From assembly GCA_018303845.1 (NCBI GenBank), contig JAGVXH010000006.1:1-52488 (forward strand): a DNA stretch of 52,488 bases, read 5' to 3'. The DNA comes from Candidatus Pacearchaeota archaeon. Its GTDB lineage: Archaea > Nanobdellota > Nanobdellia > Pacearchaeales > GW2011-AR1. Shown here piece by piece: positions 24,831 to 32,891 of the stretch. Position numbers and translations under genes: made by a program. The notes beneath the pieces were generated by a model. The model had not been told where the DNA came from. It was given only the letters and a program-made list of their open reading frames with translations, and did not search any database. Numbering within the stretch: position 1 is the stretch's first letter; each line of letters starts with the position of its first letter.

Positions 24831-24921
24831 TAATATCTAATATCTAATCTCTAATTTCTAATTTCTAATTTCTAATTTCTAATTTCTAATTTCTAATTTC
24901 TAATTTCTAATCTCTAATATC
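24831..24921. repeat. Heptamer array, 13 units of TAATTTC type
   Basis: The units run TAATATC twice, TAATCTC, TAATTTC eight times, TAATCTC, TAATATC. Variants sit at both ends and a uniform core lies in the middle, as expected from slippage. The array lies between two convergent genes, so it is outside coding and promoter sequence. No ORF crosses it sensibly. Confidence 0.95.
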
Positions 24922-24922
24922 T

Positions 24923-24941
24923 CTGAAGGCAAAGCTTTCAG
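24923..24941. terminator. Hairpin with AAA loop at the stop of the minus-strand gene
   Basis: ctgaaggc-aaa-gctttcag forms eight pairs (one G-T) with a three-base loop and covers the TGA of the gene at 24938-25375. It could end or protect either convergent transcript. Confidence 0.35.
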
Positions 24942-25375
24942 CACTTGTTCTTAATCAATCCTCTATTAAACCTAATTTCACCCTCATACTTCCGCCTATC
25001 AACACCCTCAGGAGCCATATCCAAAAATCTCTCAAAAACATCTAGTTGATCAGAATCATGCCATGGCAAATCCGCATAGTTTTCAAGAGCACGGCCCAAA
25101 GCCTTCTTCCAAACATCAACATTCCCAAACCTTAACCCAATCATTAAATTCTCCACCCCCTCTTTTACAGAAAAATATTCAACTGGGGAACCATTTTTGT
25201 CCCGAGTTTTAACTCCAAAATAAGCATCCCCCATCCTATCCAATTTCCTTCCAACCTCAGAAACCTTCCTATAAACAACCCCTTTATCAACTCCTTCAAG
25301 CAAACCCCAAAACATCGCAGCCTCCAACTTACGAATATCCTTATGCCTTTCCGCTCGACTTATAGAATCACTCAT
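24938..25375 (-). CDS. Hypothetical 145-aa helical protein
   Basis: A soluble, mostly helical protein (MSDSISRAERHKDIRKLEAA; ALGRALENYADLPWHDSDQL). No family is recognised. A TATA box (ATTTTTATAAGG) centred about 27 bases upstream marks a leaderless start at 25375. It is divergent from the small gene at 25456. Confidence 0.65.
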   Translation of the reverse strand: MSDSISRAERHKDIRKLEAAMFWGLLEGVDKGVVYRKVSEVGRKLDRMGDAYFGVKTRDKNGSPVEYFSVKEGVENLMIGLRFGNVDVWKKALGRALENYADLPWHDSDQLDVFERFLDMAPEGVDRRKYEGEIRFNRGLIKNKC

Positions 25376-25455
25376 CCGATTACAACAAACTCAAACCTTA
25401 TAAAAATTATGCCACTAGACAAAACACATTTATACTCAATTAAACACAAAAAAAC

Positions 25456-25698
25456 ATGAAACAGGACCAATATCTAATAGAAGAACTAGAAAAACTAAAA
25501 CTCCCAAAAAGCGGACTTAAAGAAATAATAGAAGAATCAACGGGTTTTATGGCAACCATATTAGGAACCCGAAAAGCTACGATGGTATTAGTAAAAGAAC
25601 TACAAGAAGAAGAAACATTCGGATACAAAGCATACGAAGCAATATACGAAGGATTAAGACATTACAACAAAAATATAAGAATCGCGCTAACTCTATAA
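25456..25698 (+). CDS. Hypothetical 80-aa helical protein
   Basis: The protein begins MKQDQYLIEELEKLKLPKSG and is helical and charged with no Cys (ATMVLVKELQEEETFGYKAY). A TATA-like cacatttatactc is centred about 24-26 bases before the ATG, so it is probably leaderless. No family is recognised. Confidence 0.6.
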   Translation: MKQDQYLIEELEKLKLPKSGLKEIIEESTGFMATILGTRKATMVLVKELQEEETFGYKAYEAIYEGLRHYNKNIRIALTL

Positions 25699-25741
25699 CC
25701 TCACCAACCCCAAACTTTAAAAACCAAAACAATCATCTCCT

Positions 25742-25802
25742 ATTACAATTATAAGCTGAGGAAAAGCTTTCAGGCTAATGACCCTCGGAAAATATAAACA
25801 AA
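25742..25802 (+). promoter_or_regulatory. Structured 5' leader of S6e
   Basis: A TATA box (actttaaaaac, about 25714-25724) predicts a start near 25745, leaving an unusually long leader of about 60 bases. In it ctgagg pairs with cctcgg across aaaagctttcaggctaatga (20 bases), and the strands CUGAGG and AAUGACC place two GA steps opposite each other, as in kink-turns. The fold is an inference. Confidence 0.35.
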
Positions 25803-26222
25803 ATGGCATTCAAAATAAACGTAGCCCACAACGGTAAAACCTTCAAAATAGAAACCGAGAACGAAGACCTAGTAGGCTATTCAATTAACGACAAAGTAGA
25901 CGGGAAAGAGTTCTCATCCGACTTAACAGGCTACGAGCTTCTAATCACAGGAACCTCTGACAAATCCGGATTCATGGGAAGAGCCGAAATAGACGGACCA
26001 GCATTGCACAAAGTTTTACTGGGCTACGGGAAAGGAATGCACAAGAGGCCAAAGGGAGAAACAAAAGTCAACCGAAAACCAAAAGGACTAAGATTAAGAA
26101 AAACAGTTCGAGGAAAAGAAATTTCTCTATTCACAGTTCAAATTAACGCAAAAGTTCTAAAAGAAGGAAGTAAAAAATTCGATTCTTTATTAGAAGCACA
26201 GCCAAAAGAAAAAACAGAATAA
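25803..26222 (+). CDS. rps6e: Ribosomal protein S6e
   Basis: A 139-aa small-subunit protein. Diagnostic parts are FKINVAHNGKTFKIE, GYELLITGTSDKSGFMGR, and the basic GMHKRPKGETKVNRKPKGLR with RKTVRGKEIS. The length is normal for archaeal S6e (about 125-140). It stands alone here with a structured leader, and has no aIF2 gamma directly behind it, although that gene follows two genes later on the same strand. Confidence 0.97.
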   Translation: MAFKINVAHNGKTFKIETENEDLVGYSINDKVDGKEFSSDLTGYELLITGTSDKSGFMGRAEIDGPALHKVLLGYGKGMHKRPKGETKVNRKPKGLRLRKTVRGKEISLFTVQINAKVLKEGSKKFDSLLEAQPKEKTE

Positions 26223-26258
26223 TCCCATAAATCTTTATAAAAAACTTAATTCTAAAAA

Positions 26259-26558
26259 TCAGCCAATTATATGAGTAATCTTTCCATCGGAAACAAAATC
26301 CGAATCTTTAACAGGCAACAAACAATCAAAATCCTCCAACCTCTTCAATAATCCAGCATTAAAATCCCCTCCACGAAGAGCAGCCAAATCATTATTAATT
26401 TCCTTAAGACTAGCCATAACAAAATCCTGCACCCTCTTCTGCTGCTCAACAATCCGAGACAGTCGACTTGAATAATATTGCATAGTAACACAATTAAGAG
26501 CCTCTTCATAACTCTTCCCCCCATCATAACTAACCATATACCAAAAAAGACTACTCAT
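26259..26558 (-). CDS. Hypothetical 99-aa helical protein
   Basis: The protein begins MSSLFWYMVSYDGGKSYEEA. A long amphipathic helix (IVEQQKRVQDFVMASLKEIN) makes a coiled-coil dimer likely. No family is recognised. A TATA-like GAATATAAAAA lies unusually close (about 16 bases) to this ATG, so the true start may be Met 8 (26537). Confidence 0.6.
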   Translation of the reverse strand: MSSLFWYMVSYDGGKSYEEALNCVTMQYYSSRLSRIVEQQKRVQDFVMASLKEINNDLAALRGGDFNAGLLKRLEDFDCLLPVKDSDFVSDGKITHIIG

Positions 26559-26655
26559 TATTTAAATTTTTATATTCTAAAAGAATAATCCACGAATAAA
26601 AACATTCTCCCACAAACTTAAAAACATTCCAACCCTCAATTACGAAGGTAACATA

Positions 26656-27285
26656 ATGCTAGAAGAACTTCCAATCCTATTCACAACAGAAGAAAATCTA
26701 ATCCTAACACTAGCCTTCTTCACGACAGTTATCATCCTCTACTCAATCTTCGTATTCTACTTCTACAGATTCCTCGCCAAGAAAAACATCATCGAACTAA
26801 ATCTCAACCAATACAACCAATATGAAAACCCAGCCCTCATTAAAATCTTCGCCGGCGTCTTCTATATAATCGAATATATAATCCTCCTACCTGTCCTAAC
26901 ATTCTTCTGGTTTGGAGTCCTAGCAATCCTAACCCTTCTCCTAGCAAAAGGTATTGCAGTAAAAACAATTCTCCTAATCGCAGCCGCACTAGTAACTTCA
27001 ATTAGAGTCACCTCGTTTGTTAGCGAAGACCTAGCAAAAGACCTGGCAAAAATGGTCCCCTTTACTCTTCTAGCAATCGCAATATCAACCGCAGGGTTCT
27101 TCGAAATCCCACTCTTTTTCTACCGAATCTCCGAAATCCCATCCCTGTTCTCAAATGTCCCATATTATCTTCTCTTCATCGTAATAATAGAACTAATCAT
27201 GAGAATTGCCGAATTCGTCCAAGCCACACTCAAGCCGTCCAACACGACGGAAAATGAAACCCTATTCGAAGAAGAAACGGAATAA
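26656..27285 (+). CDS. Polytopic membrane protein
   Basis: A 209-aa protein with about five or six membrane segments (for example LILTLAFFTTVIILYSIFVF and FWFGVLAILTLLLAKGIAV) and an acidic C-terminal tail (ENETLFEEETE). No family is recognised. It is followed 50 bases later by aIF2 gamma, so it may share the region's transcription, but a separate promoter for aIF2 gamma is likely. Confidence 0.72.
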   Translation: MLEELPILFTTEENLILTLAFFTTVIILYSIFVFYFYRFLAKKNIIELNLNQYNQYENPALIKIFAGVFYIIEYIILLPVLTFFWFGVLAILTLLLAKGIAVKTILLIAAALVTSIRVTSFVSEDLAKDLAKMVPFTLLAIAISTAGFFEIPLFFYRISEIPSLFSNVPYYLLFIVIIELIMRIAEFVQATLKPSNTTENETLFEEETE

Positions 27286-27301
27286 CTTAAAAACCCAAAA
27301 C

Positions 27302-27329
27302 AGCTAAAAGCTAATAGCTAAAAGCTAAT
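27302..27329. repeat. Heptamer repeat in the aIF2 gamma leader
   Basis: Four heptamers, agctaaa, agctaat, agctaaa, agctaat, lie directly before the ATG at 27336, between a TATA-like cttaaaaac (27287) and the gene. A change in unit number would alter leader length. Confidence 0.9.
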
Positions 27330-27335
27330 AATAAA

Positions 27336-28535
27336 ATGGAAGACATCTCAAAAATAGACACAATCAACGTAGGAATAGTTGGACACATCGACCACGGGAA
27401 AACAACCCTCCTTCAAAGACTCTCAGGAAAATGGGCAGACACACATTCAGAAGAACTTAAACGTGGAATTACAATTAAATTAGGATACGCCGATGCCATA
27501 ATACGAAACGAAGACGGGAAACTGACCATAGACAAAGAATCCAAAGGCAAGCCAATCCGATACATAACTTTTGTCGACGCGCCAGGCCACGAAATGCTAA
27601 TGGCTACAATGCTTTCAGGCGCAGCAATAATGGATGCCGCAATTTTAGTAGTCGCAGCAAACGAAGGAATAAAACCACAAACACGAGAACATCTAGTAGC
27701 ACTAAAGGCAAAAAAAATAAAAAAAATAATTATCGCCCAAAACAAAATCGACCTAGTATCAAAAGAAAACGCACTAGAAAATTATAAAGCAATAAAAGAA
27801 TTCGTCAAAGGAACAATTGCCGAAAACGCACCAATCATTCCAATCTCCGCAATCCAAGGAGTAAACATCGACAAAATCCTAAAAGAACTAATTCAAGTAG
27901 AAATAACAAAACCTTTACCAAACGAATCCCCGTTATTTCTAATTGCCCGAAGCTTCGACATCAACAAACCAGGAACCCCAATAGAAAACTTACACGGAGG
28001 AATCCTAGGCGGCGCGCTAAAATGCGGAACACTAAAAGTCGGAGACATAATAGAAATAAAACCCGGATATTCTTACAAAAAAAATAATCAACATTTCTAC
28101 AAAACAATAAAATCCAAAATCATCTCCATGCAAAAAGGCGACCACCAAATAACACAAGCATTCCCAGGAGGATCCCTAGCAATCGAAACAGAGCTAGATC
28201 CAACTCTAACAAAAGCCGACGCAATATCTGGATCAATGGCGTCCACAGAAAACTCCCTTCCAGAAATAACCGAAAATATCACAATAAAATACACACTATT
28301 CAATGAAGTCCTAGGAACCGGGAAACACGAACCAGTCCAAAACCTCAAACCAAACGAAATGCTAATGCTTTCTCTGAACACCTCAATCACTGTAGGACAA
28401 GTTATCAAAACATATGCAGACGCCATAGACCTTACCTTAAAAATACCAGTCGTCCCACTTAAAGGCGAATCCATAGGAATAGCAAGAAATCTAAACGGAC
28501 ACTGGCGACTAATCGGATTCGGAGAAATAAAATAA
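27336..28535 (+). CDS. eif2g: Translation initiation factor aIF2 gamma subunit
   Basis: A 399-aa GTPase core of the factor that brings Met-tRNAi to the ribosome. G1 is GHIDHGKTTLLQRL, switch 1 KRGITIKLGYADA, G3 DAPGHE, G4 NKID, and beta barrels II and III follow with IARSFDINKPGT and a closing GESIGIARNLNGHWRLIGFG. The zinc knuckle that usually follows LGYADA (two CxxC pairs) is absent; the stretch NEDGKLTIDKESKGKP has no Cys. The alpha and beta subunits are not in the window. Confidence 0.97.
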   Translation: MEDISKIDTINVGIVGHIDHGKTTLLQRLSGKWADTHSEELKRGITIKLGYADAIIRNEDGKLTIDKESKGKPIRYITFVDAPGHEMLMATMLSGAAIMDAAILVVAANEGIKPQTREHLVALKAKKIKKIIIAQNKIDLVSKENALENYKAIKEFVKGTIAENAPIIPISAIQGVNIDKILKELIQVEITKPLPNESPLFLIARSFDINKPGTPIENLHGGILGGALKCGTLKVGDIIEIKPGYSYKKNNQHFYKTIKSKIISMQKGDHQITQAFPGGSLAIETELDPTLTKADAISGSMASTENSLPEITENITIKYTLFNEVLGTGKHEPVQNLKPNEMLMLSLNTSITVGQVIKTYADAIDLTLKIPVVPLKGESIGIARNLNGHWRLIGFGEIK

Positions 28536-28580
28536 ACCTCACGAACAAGTTATTTAAACTCTAAACCCTCATCTCCTTTT

Positions 28581-29156
28581 ATGGCAAAAAAAGAAATAAA
28601 TCAACCAACCATAGAGGAACTCACTCCACAAAAACCATCTCAACAAACACCAAAACCTACCCCAGAAATAATCCCAACCCCACAAACTCCAATCGAATCA
28701 ACCAAAAGACTAAAACCAAAATACAAATACATAAGCGAAGAGACCATAAGCCAAATAATCAAAAAGTCCATCCCAAAACAATTCATAGCGACAAAAAGAT
28801 TCGCAGTAATTCTCGGACTAATCTTCTTAGTAATAATAGCATTGGCCCTAATCCAATTCCCCTTCAACAAACTTCTTTCAGGAGAGACAAACATAATAAT
28901 TGGAATTGGTTACCCATGGCCATTCCTAGAACTAGGAATAATGAACCCCGAAGATCCACCACTAAGACCCAAAAACCTATTCTTAGACCTAATAATCTAT
29001 CTCCTAATTTCCTACCTAATAGACATAGCAATAAATTTCATACTTGACACTAAACTAATTAAATCGAAAGAAGAACTAAAGGAAAAACCAAAAATTATGG
29101 AAACAGCAAAACCTACACTAGCAGACAAAATAACAAAAAAAATATTCGACGAATAA
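28581..29156 (+). CDS. Two-TM membrane protein with Pro/Thr-rich N-terminus
   Basis: A 191-aa protein. Residues 1-45 are Pro, Thr and Gln rich and disordered (QKPSQQTPKPTPEIIPTPQT); two membrane helices lie at about 73-95 and 135-160; the tail is charged. A TATA box (gttatttaaactc) about 29 bases upstream marks a near-leaderless start. The family is unknown. Confidence 0.68.
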   Translation: MAKKEINQPTIEELTPQKPSQQTPKPTPEIIPTPQTPIESTKRLKPKYKYISEETISQIIKKSIPKQFIATKRFAVILGLIFLVIIALALIQFPFNKLLSGETNIIIGIGYPWPFLELGIMNPEDPPLRPKNLFLDLIIYLLISYLIDIAINFILDTKLIKSKEELKEKPKIMETAKPTLADKITKKIFDE

Positions 29157-29165
29157 TCTTCCAAT

Positions 29166-29483
29166 TCACTTATCACTAAAGTGAAAACGCCCCTCAATCT
29201 CCGTAGCCATCTTATCACAAACCTTATGCACAGTCCGCGCCAAATCCCAATCCGCAGCACTAACCTCAAAAATATCTGTAGGAGCAACAACCCTAAACCC
29301 CATCGCAAACTTCTTCCGAATCCCAAGCCTCTTATACATCTTAAGCAAAATCTCAAACGAAACCTCATTATTGAGCATCCGCTTCACTTTAGGATAAAAG
29401 TTCTCAAAAAGTTCAACCACTAACTTCTGGTCAATCTCATCCAAAAAATCAAAATCTCCACTAAAACTAATCACCTGAGTCAT
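29166..29483 (-). CDS. Hypothetical 105-aa protein
   Basis: The start is Met at 29483 (MTQVISFSGDFDFLDEIDQK) because a TATA box (GTTTATATTTG) is centred 26 bases upstream; longer frames to 29528 would include the promoter. It is a soluble alpha/beta protein with KFAMGFRVVAPTDIFEVSAA in the middle. No family is recognised. Confidence 0.62.
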   Translation of the reverse strand: MTQVISFSGDFDFLDEIDQKLVVELFENFYPKVKRMLNNEVSFEILLKMYKRLGIRKKFAMGFRVVAPTDIFEVSAADWDLARTVHKVCDKMATEIEGRFHFSDK

Positions 29484-29553
29484 GTGCCCCATAAATCGCC
29501 AACAAATATAAACTTTCCTACCAACCAATTCTTATTCTAAAAAACAAAACAAC

Positions 29554-32070
29554 TTACTCCCCAACAATCTCTTCTTCAACCGGAACCCTAGACAAATCCG
29601 AAACCACATCCCCACTTGCCAAATTAATAATCCTAACACCCTGCGTCGCCCGACCCATAATCCTAATATTCTTCAAAGAAGTTCTAATCACAATCCCTTT
29701 CTTCGTAGTAACGATAACATCATCATCATCCAAAACAGACCGAGAAGTAATAACCTCTCCAGTCTTATCTGTAACACTCATATTAATAACACCCTTCCCA
29801 GCCCGACCAGTGAGCCTATAATCATCAATATCAGTCCTCTTCCCATAACCTTTCTTGGTAACAGTCAAAATAGAAAACTTTGCCCTATCCTCCATCGGCA
29901 AAACCTCTAAAGACACAACCTTATCCTCACCATCCATCTTAATTCCAGTAACCCCATAAGAAGCCCGACCCATCACACGAACCTCGTCCGATTTAAACCG
30001 AATCGCCTTACCGTTCTGAGTAACAAGCAAAATCTCTTGCCCTTCCTTCATCGGCTTAACATCAATCAAAGTATCATTAGTCTCCGCAACCTTAATCGCC
30101 TTAATCCCACCCTTCCTAGGACTAGAAAACTGCGACAACTCAATCTTCTTCACAACACCTTTCGCAGTCGCCATCATCAACAAATCATTAAATTCTTTAA
30201 CGGCCAAAACGCTCGTAACCTTCTCATCCTTCAACTGCAACAAATTAATAATCGCCTGCCCCTTCGTAGACTTAGCCGAAGACGGAACCTCGTAAGCCTT
30301 CAACCAATGAACCTTACCTTTATCAGTAAAGAACAACATATAATCGTGCGTCGAACAAGTAAGCAAATCCTTAACAAAATCATCCTCAGTCAAACCCGAA
30401 CCAATCACTCCCTTCCCGCCTCTCTTCTGCTCCTTATACTGAACTAAATCCAATCTCTTAATATAACCTTTATCAGTAATCGTCACAACAACATCCTTCT
30501 TATCAACCAAATCAGCCTCCTCAAAATCACCAGCCTGTCCAACGAGCTTCGTCTTTCTATTATCCCCATACTTCTCCTTCAGCTCTTCCAAATCCTCATG
30601 AATAATCTTCAAAATCAACTTCTCATCCCCAAGAATCTTCTTCAACTTCTCAATCAACTTCTTCAAATCCAACTCTTCGCCCTTCAACTTCTCAAATTCC
30701 AAACTAGTAATCTGATGCAACTTCATCTCCAAAATCGCCTCAACCTGAGCATCCGTCAAACCATACTTCGCCTTCAACTGTTCACCAGCTTCAACTTTTC
30801 CCTTCGCCGCCCGAATCAAACGAACAACCTCATCAATATTAGACTGAGCAACAAGCAATCCATCAACAATATGCAATCTCTTATCCGCCTTATCCAAATC
30901 AAACTCCTTCGTCTTTCGAATCACGCCCTGTCTATGCGCAACATAAACCTTAATGTATTCACGCAAAGTCAAAATCTTCGGCACACGGTCAACCAAAGCA
31001 AGCATATTCGCGTTAAACGAAACCCGAAGCTGCGTATACTTATACAACCTATTCAAAGTAAATTTAGGTTCAGCATCTTTTCTAAGCTCAATCACAACCC
31101 TAACCTTCCCCTTACTAGATTCATCCCGAATATCCGCAACATCAGGCAATTTCTTATCCCTAGTCAAATTCGCAATTTGTTCAACAAGCACAGATTTATT
31201 CACTTGATAAGGAACCTCAGTAATAATAATCTTCGTCTTATCCTTCCCTTTCCCTTCTTCAATAACAGTCTTCCCATCAAGCGTCAACTTCCCACGACCC
31301 TCAGTATAAATCGCCTTAATCTCCCCACTAACAGTCCCACCAGTCGGAAAATCAGGTGCCTTTATCGCAGCAATCAATTCCTTATCATCACATTCATTAT
31401 TATTCAAATAAGTAATAATCGCATCGCAAGTGTTATTCAAATTATGAGGAGGAATATTCGTAGCCATACCAACCGCAATACCAGAAGCTCCATTCAAGAA
31501 CAACTGTGGCAATTTCCCCGGCATAACAATCGGCTCATCCAAACTATTATCATAATTCTTCATCATAGGAACCGTATTCTTATCAATTCCCTCCATTATC
31601 TCCATCGTAATCTTCTCCATCTTCGCCTCAGTATACCTAGAAGCAGCAGCGTTATCCCCATCCATCGAACCAAAATTACCCTGACCAATAACAAGCGGAT
31701 ATCGTAAACTCCAACTCTGCGCCATTCTGACCATAGCATCATAAATAGAAGCATCTCCATGCGGATGATACTTACCCATAACGTCACCAACAATACGCCC
31801 CGACTTCTTCGTCTGCTTATTATAAAAAACACCCATTTCATTCATCCCCCACAAAATACGACGATGAACCGGCTTCAAACCATCTTCCGCCGATGGCAAA
31901 GCCCGTGCCACAATAACACTCATAGCATAATTCAAATAAGCCTCACGCATCTCGCCAGAAATCTCAGCATCAATCAATTCCTTCGCCTTAACAGAATTTC
32001 TCATCTCTTTCCGCATAGCCTCAAAATCACTAGCCTCCTTCATCGCATCTTCAACACCAGCAGCATTCAT
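29554..32070 (-). CDS. gyrA: DNA gyrase subunit A
   Basis: An 838-aa bacterial-type type IIA topoisomerase subunit that cuts and rejoins DNA. The catalytic Tyr is Y146 in AASRYTEAK. The quinolone region reads YHPHGDASIYD, with Ala where E. coli has Ser83, as in mycobacterial GyrA. The tower and coiled-coil domains are complete. The GyrA box QKRGGKG begins the C-terminal pinwheel, supporting gyrase rather than topoisomerase IV. The ATG overlaps the TGA of the zinc-ribbon gene (ATGA), last in the gyrB operon. Gyrase in archaea is known to come from bacteria by transfer. Confidence 0.97.
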   Translation of the reverse strand: MNAAGVEDAMKEASDFEAMRKEMRNSVKAKELIDAEISGEMREAYLNYAMSVIVARALPSAEDGLKPVHRRILWGMNEMGVFYNKQTKKSGRIVGDVMGKYHPHGDASIYDAMVRMAQSWSLRYPLVIGQGNFGSMDGDNAAASRYTEAKMEKITMEIMEGIDKNTVPMMKNYDNSLDEPIVMPGKLPQLFLNGASGIAVGMATNIPPHNLNNTCDAIITYLNNNECDDKELIAAIKAPDFPTGGTVSGEIKAIYTEGRGKLTLDGKTVIEEGKGKDKTKIIITEVPYQVNKSVLVEQIANLTRDKKLPDVADIRDESSKGKVRVVIELRKDAEPKFTLNRLYKYTQLRVSFNANMLALVDRVPKILTLREYIKVYVAHRQGVIRKTKEFDLDKADKRLHIVDGLLVAQSNIDEVVRLIRAAKGKVEAGEQLKAKYGLTDAQVEAILEMKLHQITSLEFEKLKGEELDLKKLIEKLKKILGDEKLILKIIHEDLEELKEKYGDNRKTKLVGQAGDFEEADLVDKKDVVVTITDKGYIKRLDLVQYKEQKRGGKGVIGSGLTEDDFVKDLLTCSTHDYMLFFTDKGKVHWLKAYEVPSSAKSTKGQAIINLLQLKDEKVTSVLAVKEFNDLLMMATAKGVVKKIELSQFSSPRKGGIKAIKVAETNDTLIDVKPMKEGQEILLVTQNGKAIRFKSDEVRVMGRASYGVTGIKMDGEDKVVSLEVLPMEDRAKFSILTVTKKGYGKRTDIDDYRLTGRAGKGVINMSVTDKTGEVITSRSVLDDDDVIVTTKKGIVIRTSLKNIRIMGRATQGVRIINLASGDVVSDLSRVPVEEEIVGE

Positions 32071-32375
32071 TTCCTCTTCACCTCCCTTTTCTTTTTAACA
32101 ACTTTCTTTTTAACAACTTTCTTAACAACTTTCTTCTTTGCCTCTCGCTTCATTTTCATTCCCTCAATAGCTCTCTTCAATTCCTCTTCACTAGTAATCA
32201 AAATCGGGAAACTCGCCGCATCAAAATCACAATCCCGACACTTCATCTTCGGAATAACTCCGAACAAATTCCCAAAACCAAAAACAAATCCAACATTTCG
32301 CGAATTACATCTAGGACAAAACGAAACTCTTATATCCTTCCCGCATCCATCCTCGCAACATTTACATTCTCCCAT
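32067..32375 (-). CDS. Zinc-ribbon protein with Lys-rich tail, inside gyrase operon
   Basis: A 102-aa protein. CKCCEDGCGKD is followed by a four-Cys ribbon, FCPRCNSRNVGF with MKCRDCDF. The tail (KKVVKKVVKKKVVKKK) is strongly basic and encoded by a short repeat. It overlaps genes on both sides by one to four bases (32375 shared; ATGA with gyrA). Such archaeal small zinc ribbons often bind nucleic acids. The role here is unknown; DNA binding near gyrase is an inference. Confidence 0.75.
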   Translation of the reverse strand: MGECKCCEDGCGKDIRVSFCPRCNSRNVGFVFGFGNLFGVIPKMKCRDCDFDAASFPILITSEEELKRAIEGMKMKREAKKKVVKKVVKKKVVKKKREVKRK

Positions 32376-32779
32376 TACAAATCAACCTCCATCAATTGTT
32401 TAACCAAACCATCTGAATTATCATATTCAATAACCCTATTAGCTAATTCTCTCAAATAAGTATTCTTTACATCACTCTTAACCGCTAAAAGTATCTCTTT
32501 ATTATTAGAAAGACAATATCCAATTTCCATTAATAATCCTTCACTCTTTCTATCTGACCTAATAATTGCAAAAAACACATCTGAATCATCAATTTTTCTA
32601 AACGCATGTTCCATTATTTCTCGCTTAGTATTATTCCCCTCAAACTTCTCTTGATTCTCTCGCAGGGTATCGTAAGAACTATGCCCCTTATCTTCCAAAA
32701 CTTTATACACTCTACCTAATTCAACACGCAACTCATCTATATTCTCTCCAGTAACAGCCTGCCCAATAAAAAACTTCAT
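32375..32779 (-). CDS. Nucleoside 2-deoxyribosyltransferase-like protein
   Basis: A 134-aa protein. The start is Met at 32779 (MKFFIGQAVTGEN), with a strong GGAGGTGA just upstream. SDVFFAIIRSDRKSEGLLME carries the catalytic-type Glu arrangement of the deoxyribosyltransferase/DNPH1 fold (SEG..MEIGY). These enzymes cleave or swap the base of deoxynucleosides or hydrolyse dNMPs. Lying between gyrB and gyrA, it may act in nucleotide salvage. The exact substrate is unknown. Confidence 0.75.
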   Translation of the reverse strand: MKFFIGQAVTGENIDELRVELGRVYKVLEDKGHSSYDTLRENQEKFEGNNTKREIMEHAFRKIDDSDVFFAIIRSDRKSEGLLMEIGYCLSNNKEILLAVKSDVKNTYLRELANRVIEYDNSDGLVKQLMEVDL

Positions 32780-32798
32780 CTCTTCACCTCCAAGCTCC

Positions 32799-32891
32799 GT
32801 GCGAAGCACAGCCCTCGTGATTGAAAATCACAACCCTCGGCGAAGCCAGCTATCGGCGAAGCCAGCCATCTGAAATTTCGCAGAAATTTCA
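32799..32891 (-). repeat. Row of five mini-hairpins with three-base loops
   Basis: Plus-strand reading: gtgc-gaa-gcac (32799-32809), gtgatt-gaa-aatcac (32817-32831), ggc-gaa-gcc (32839-32847), ggc-gaa-gcc (32855-32863), tgaaatttc-gca-gaaatttca (32871-32891, over the gyrB stop). Start-to-start spacing is 16-22 bases. Three contain GCGAAGC, known from DNA biophysics as an exceptionally stable mini-hairpin. They fill the whole gap between gyrB and the next ribosome binding site. Confidence 0.85.

Noticed and set aside
24831-24921. CRISPR array
   Set aside because: The 7-base units have no spacers; this is a simple tandem repeat. The 63- and 156-base arrays are coding and spacerless too.
32095-32140. 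Non-coding repeat (ttaacaactttctt units)
   Set aside because: It is in frame and encodes the KKVVKK tail of the zinc-ribbon protein.
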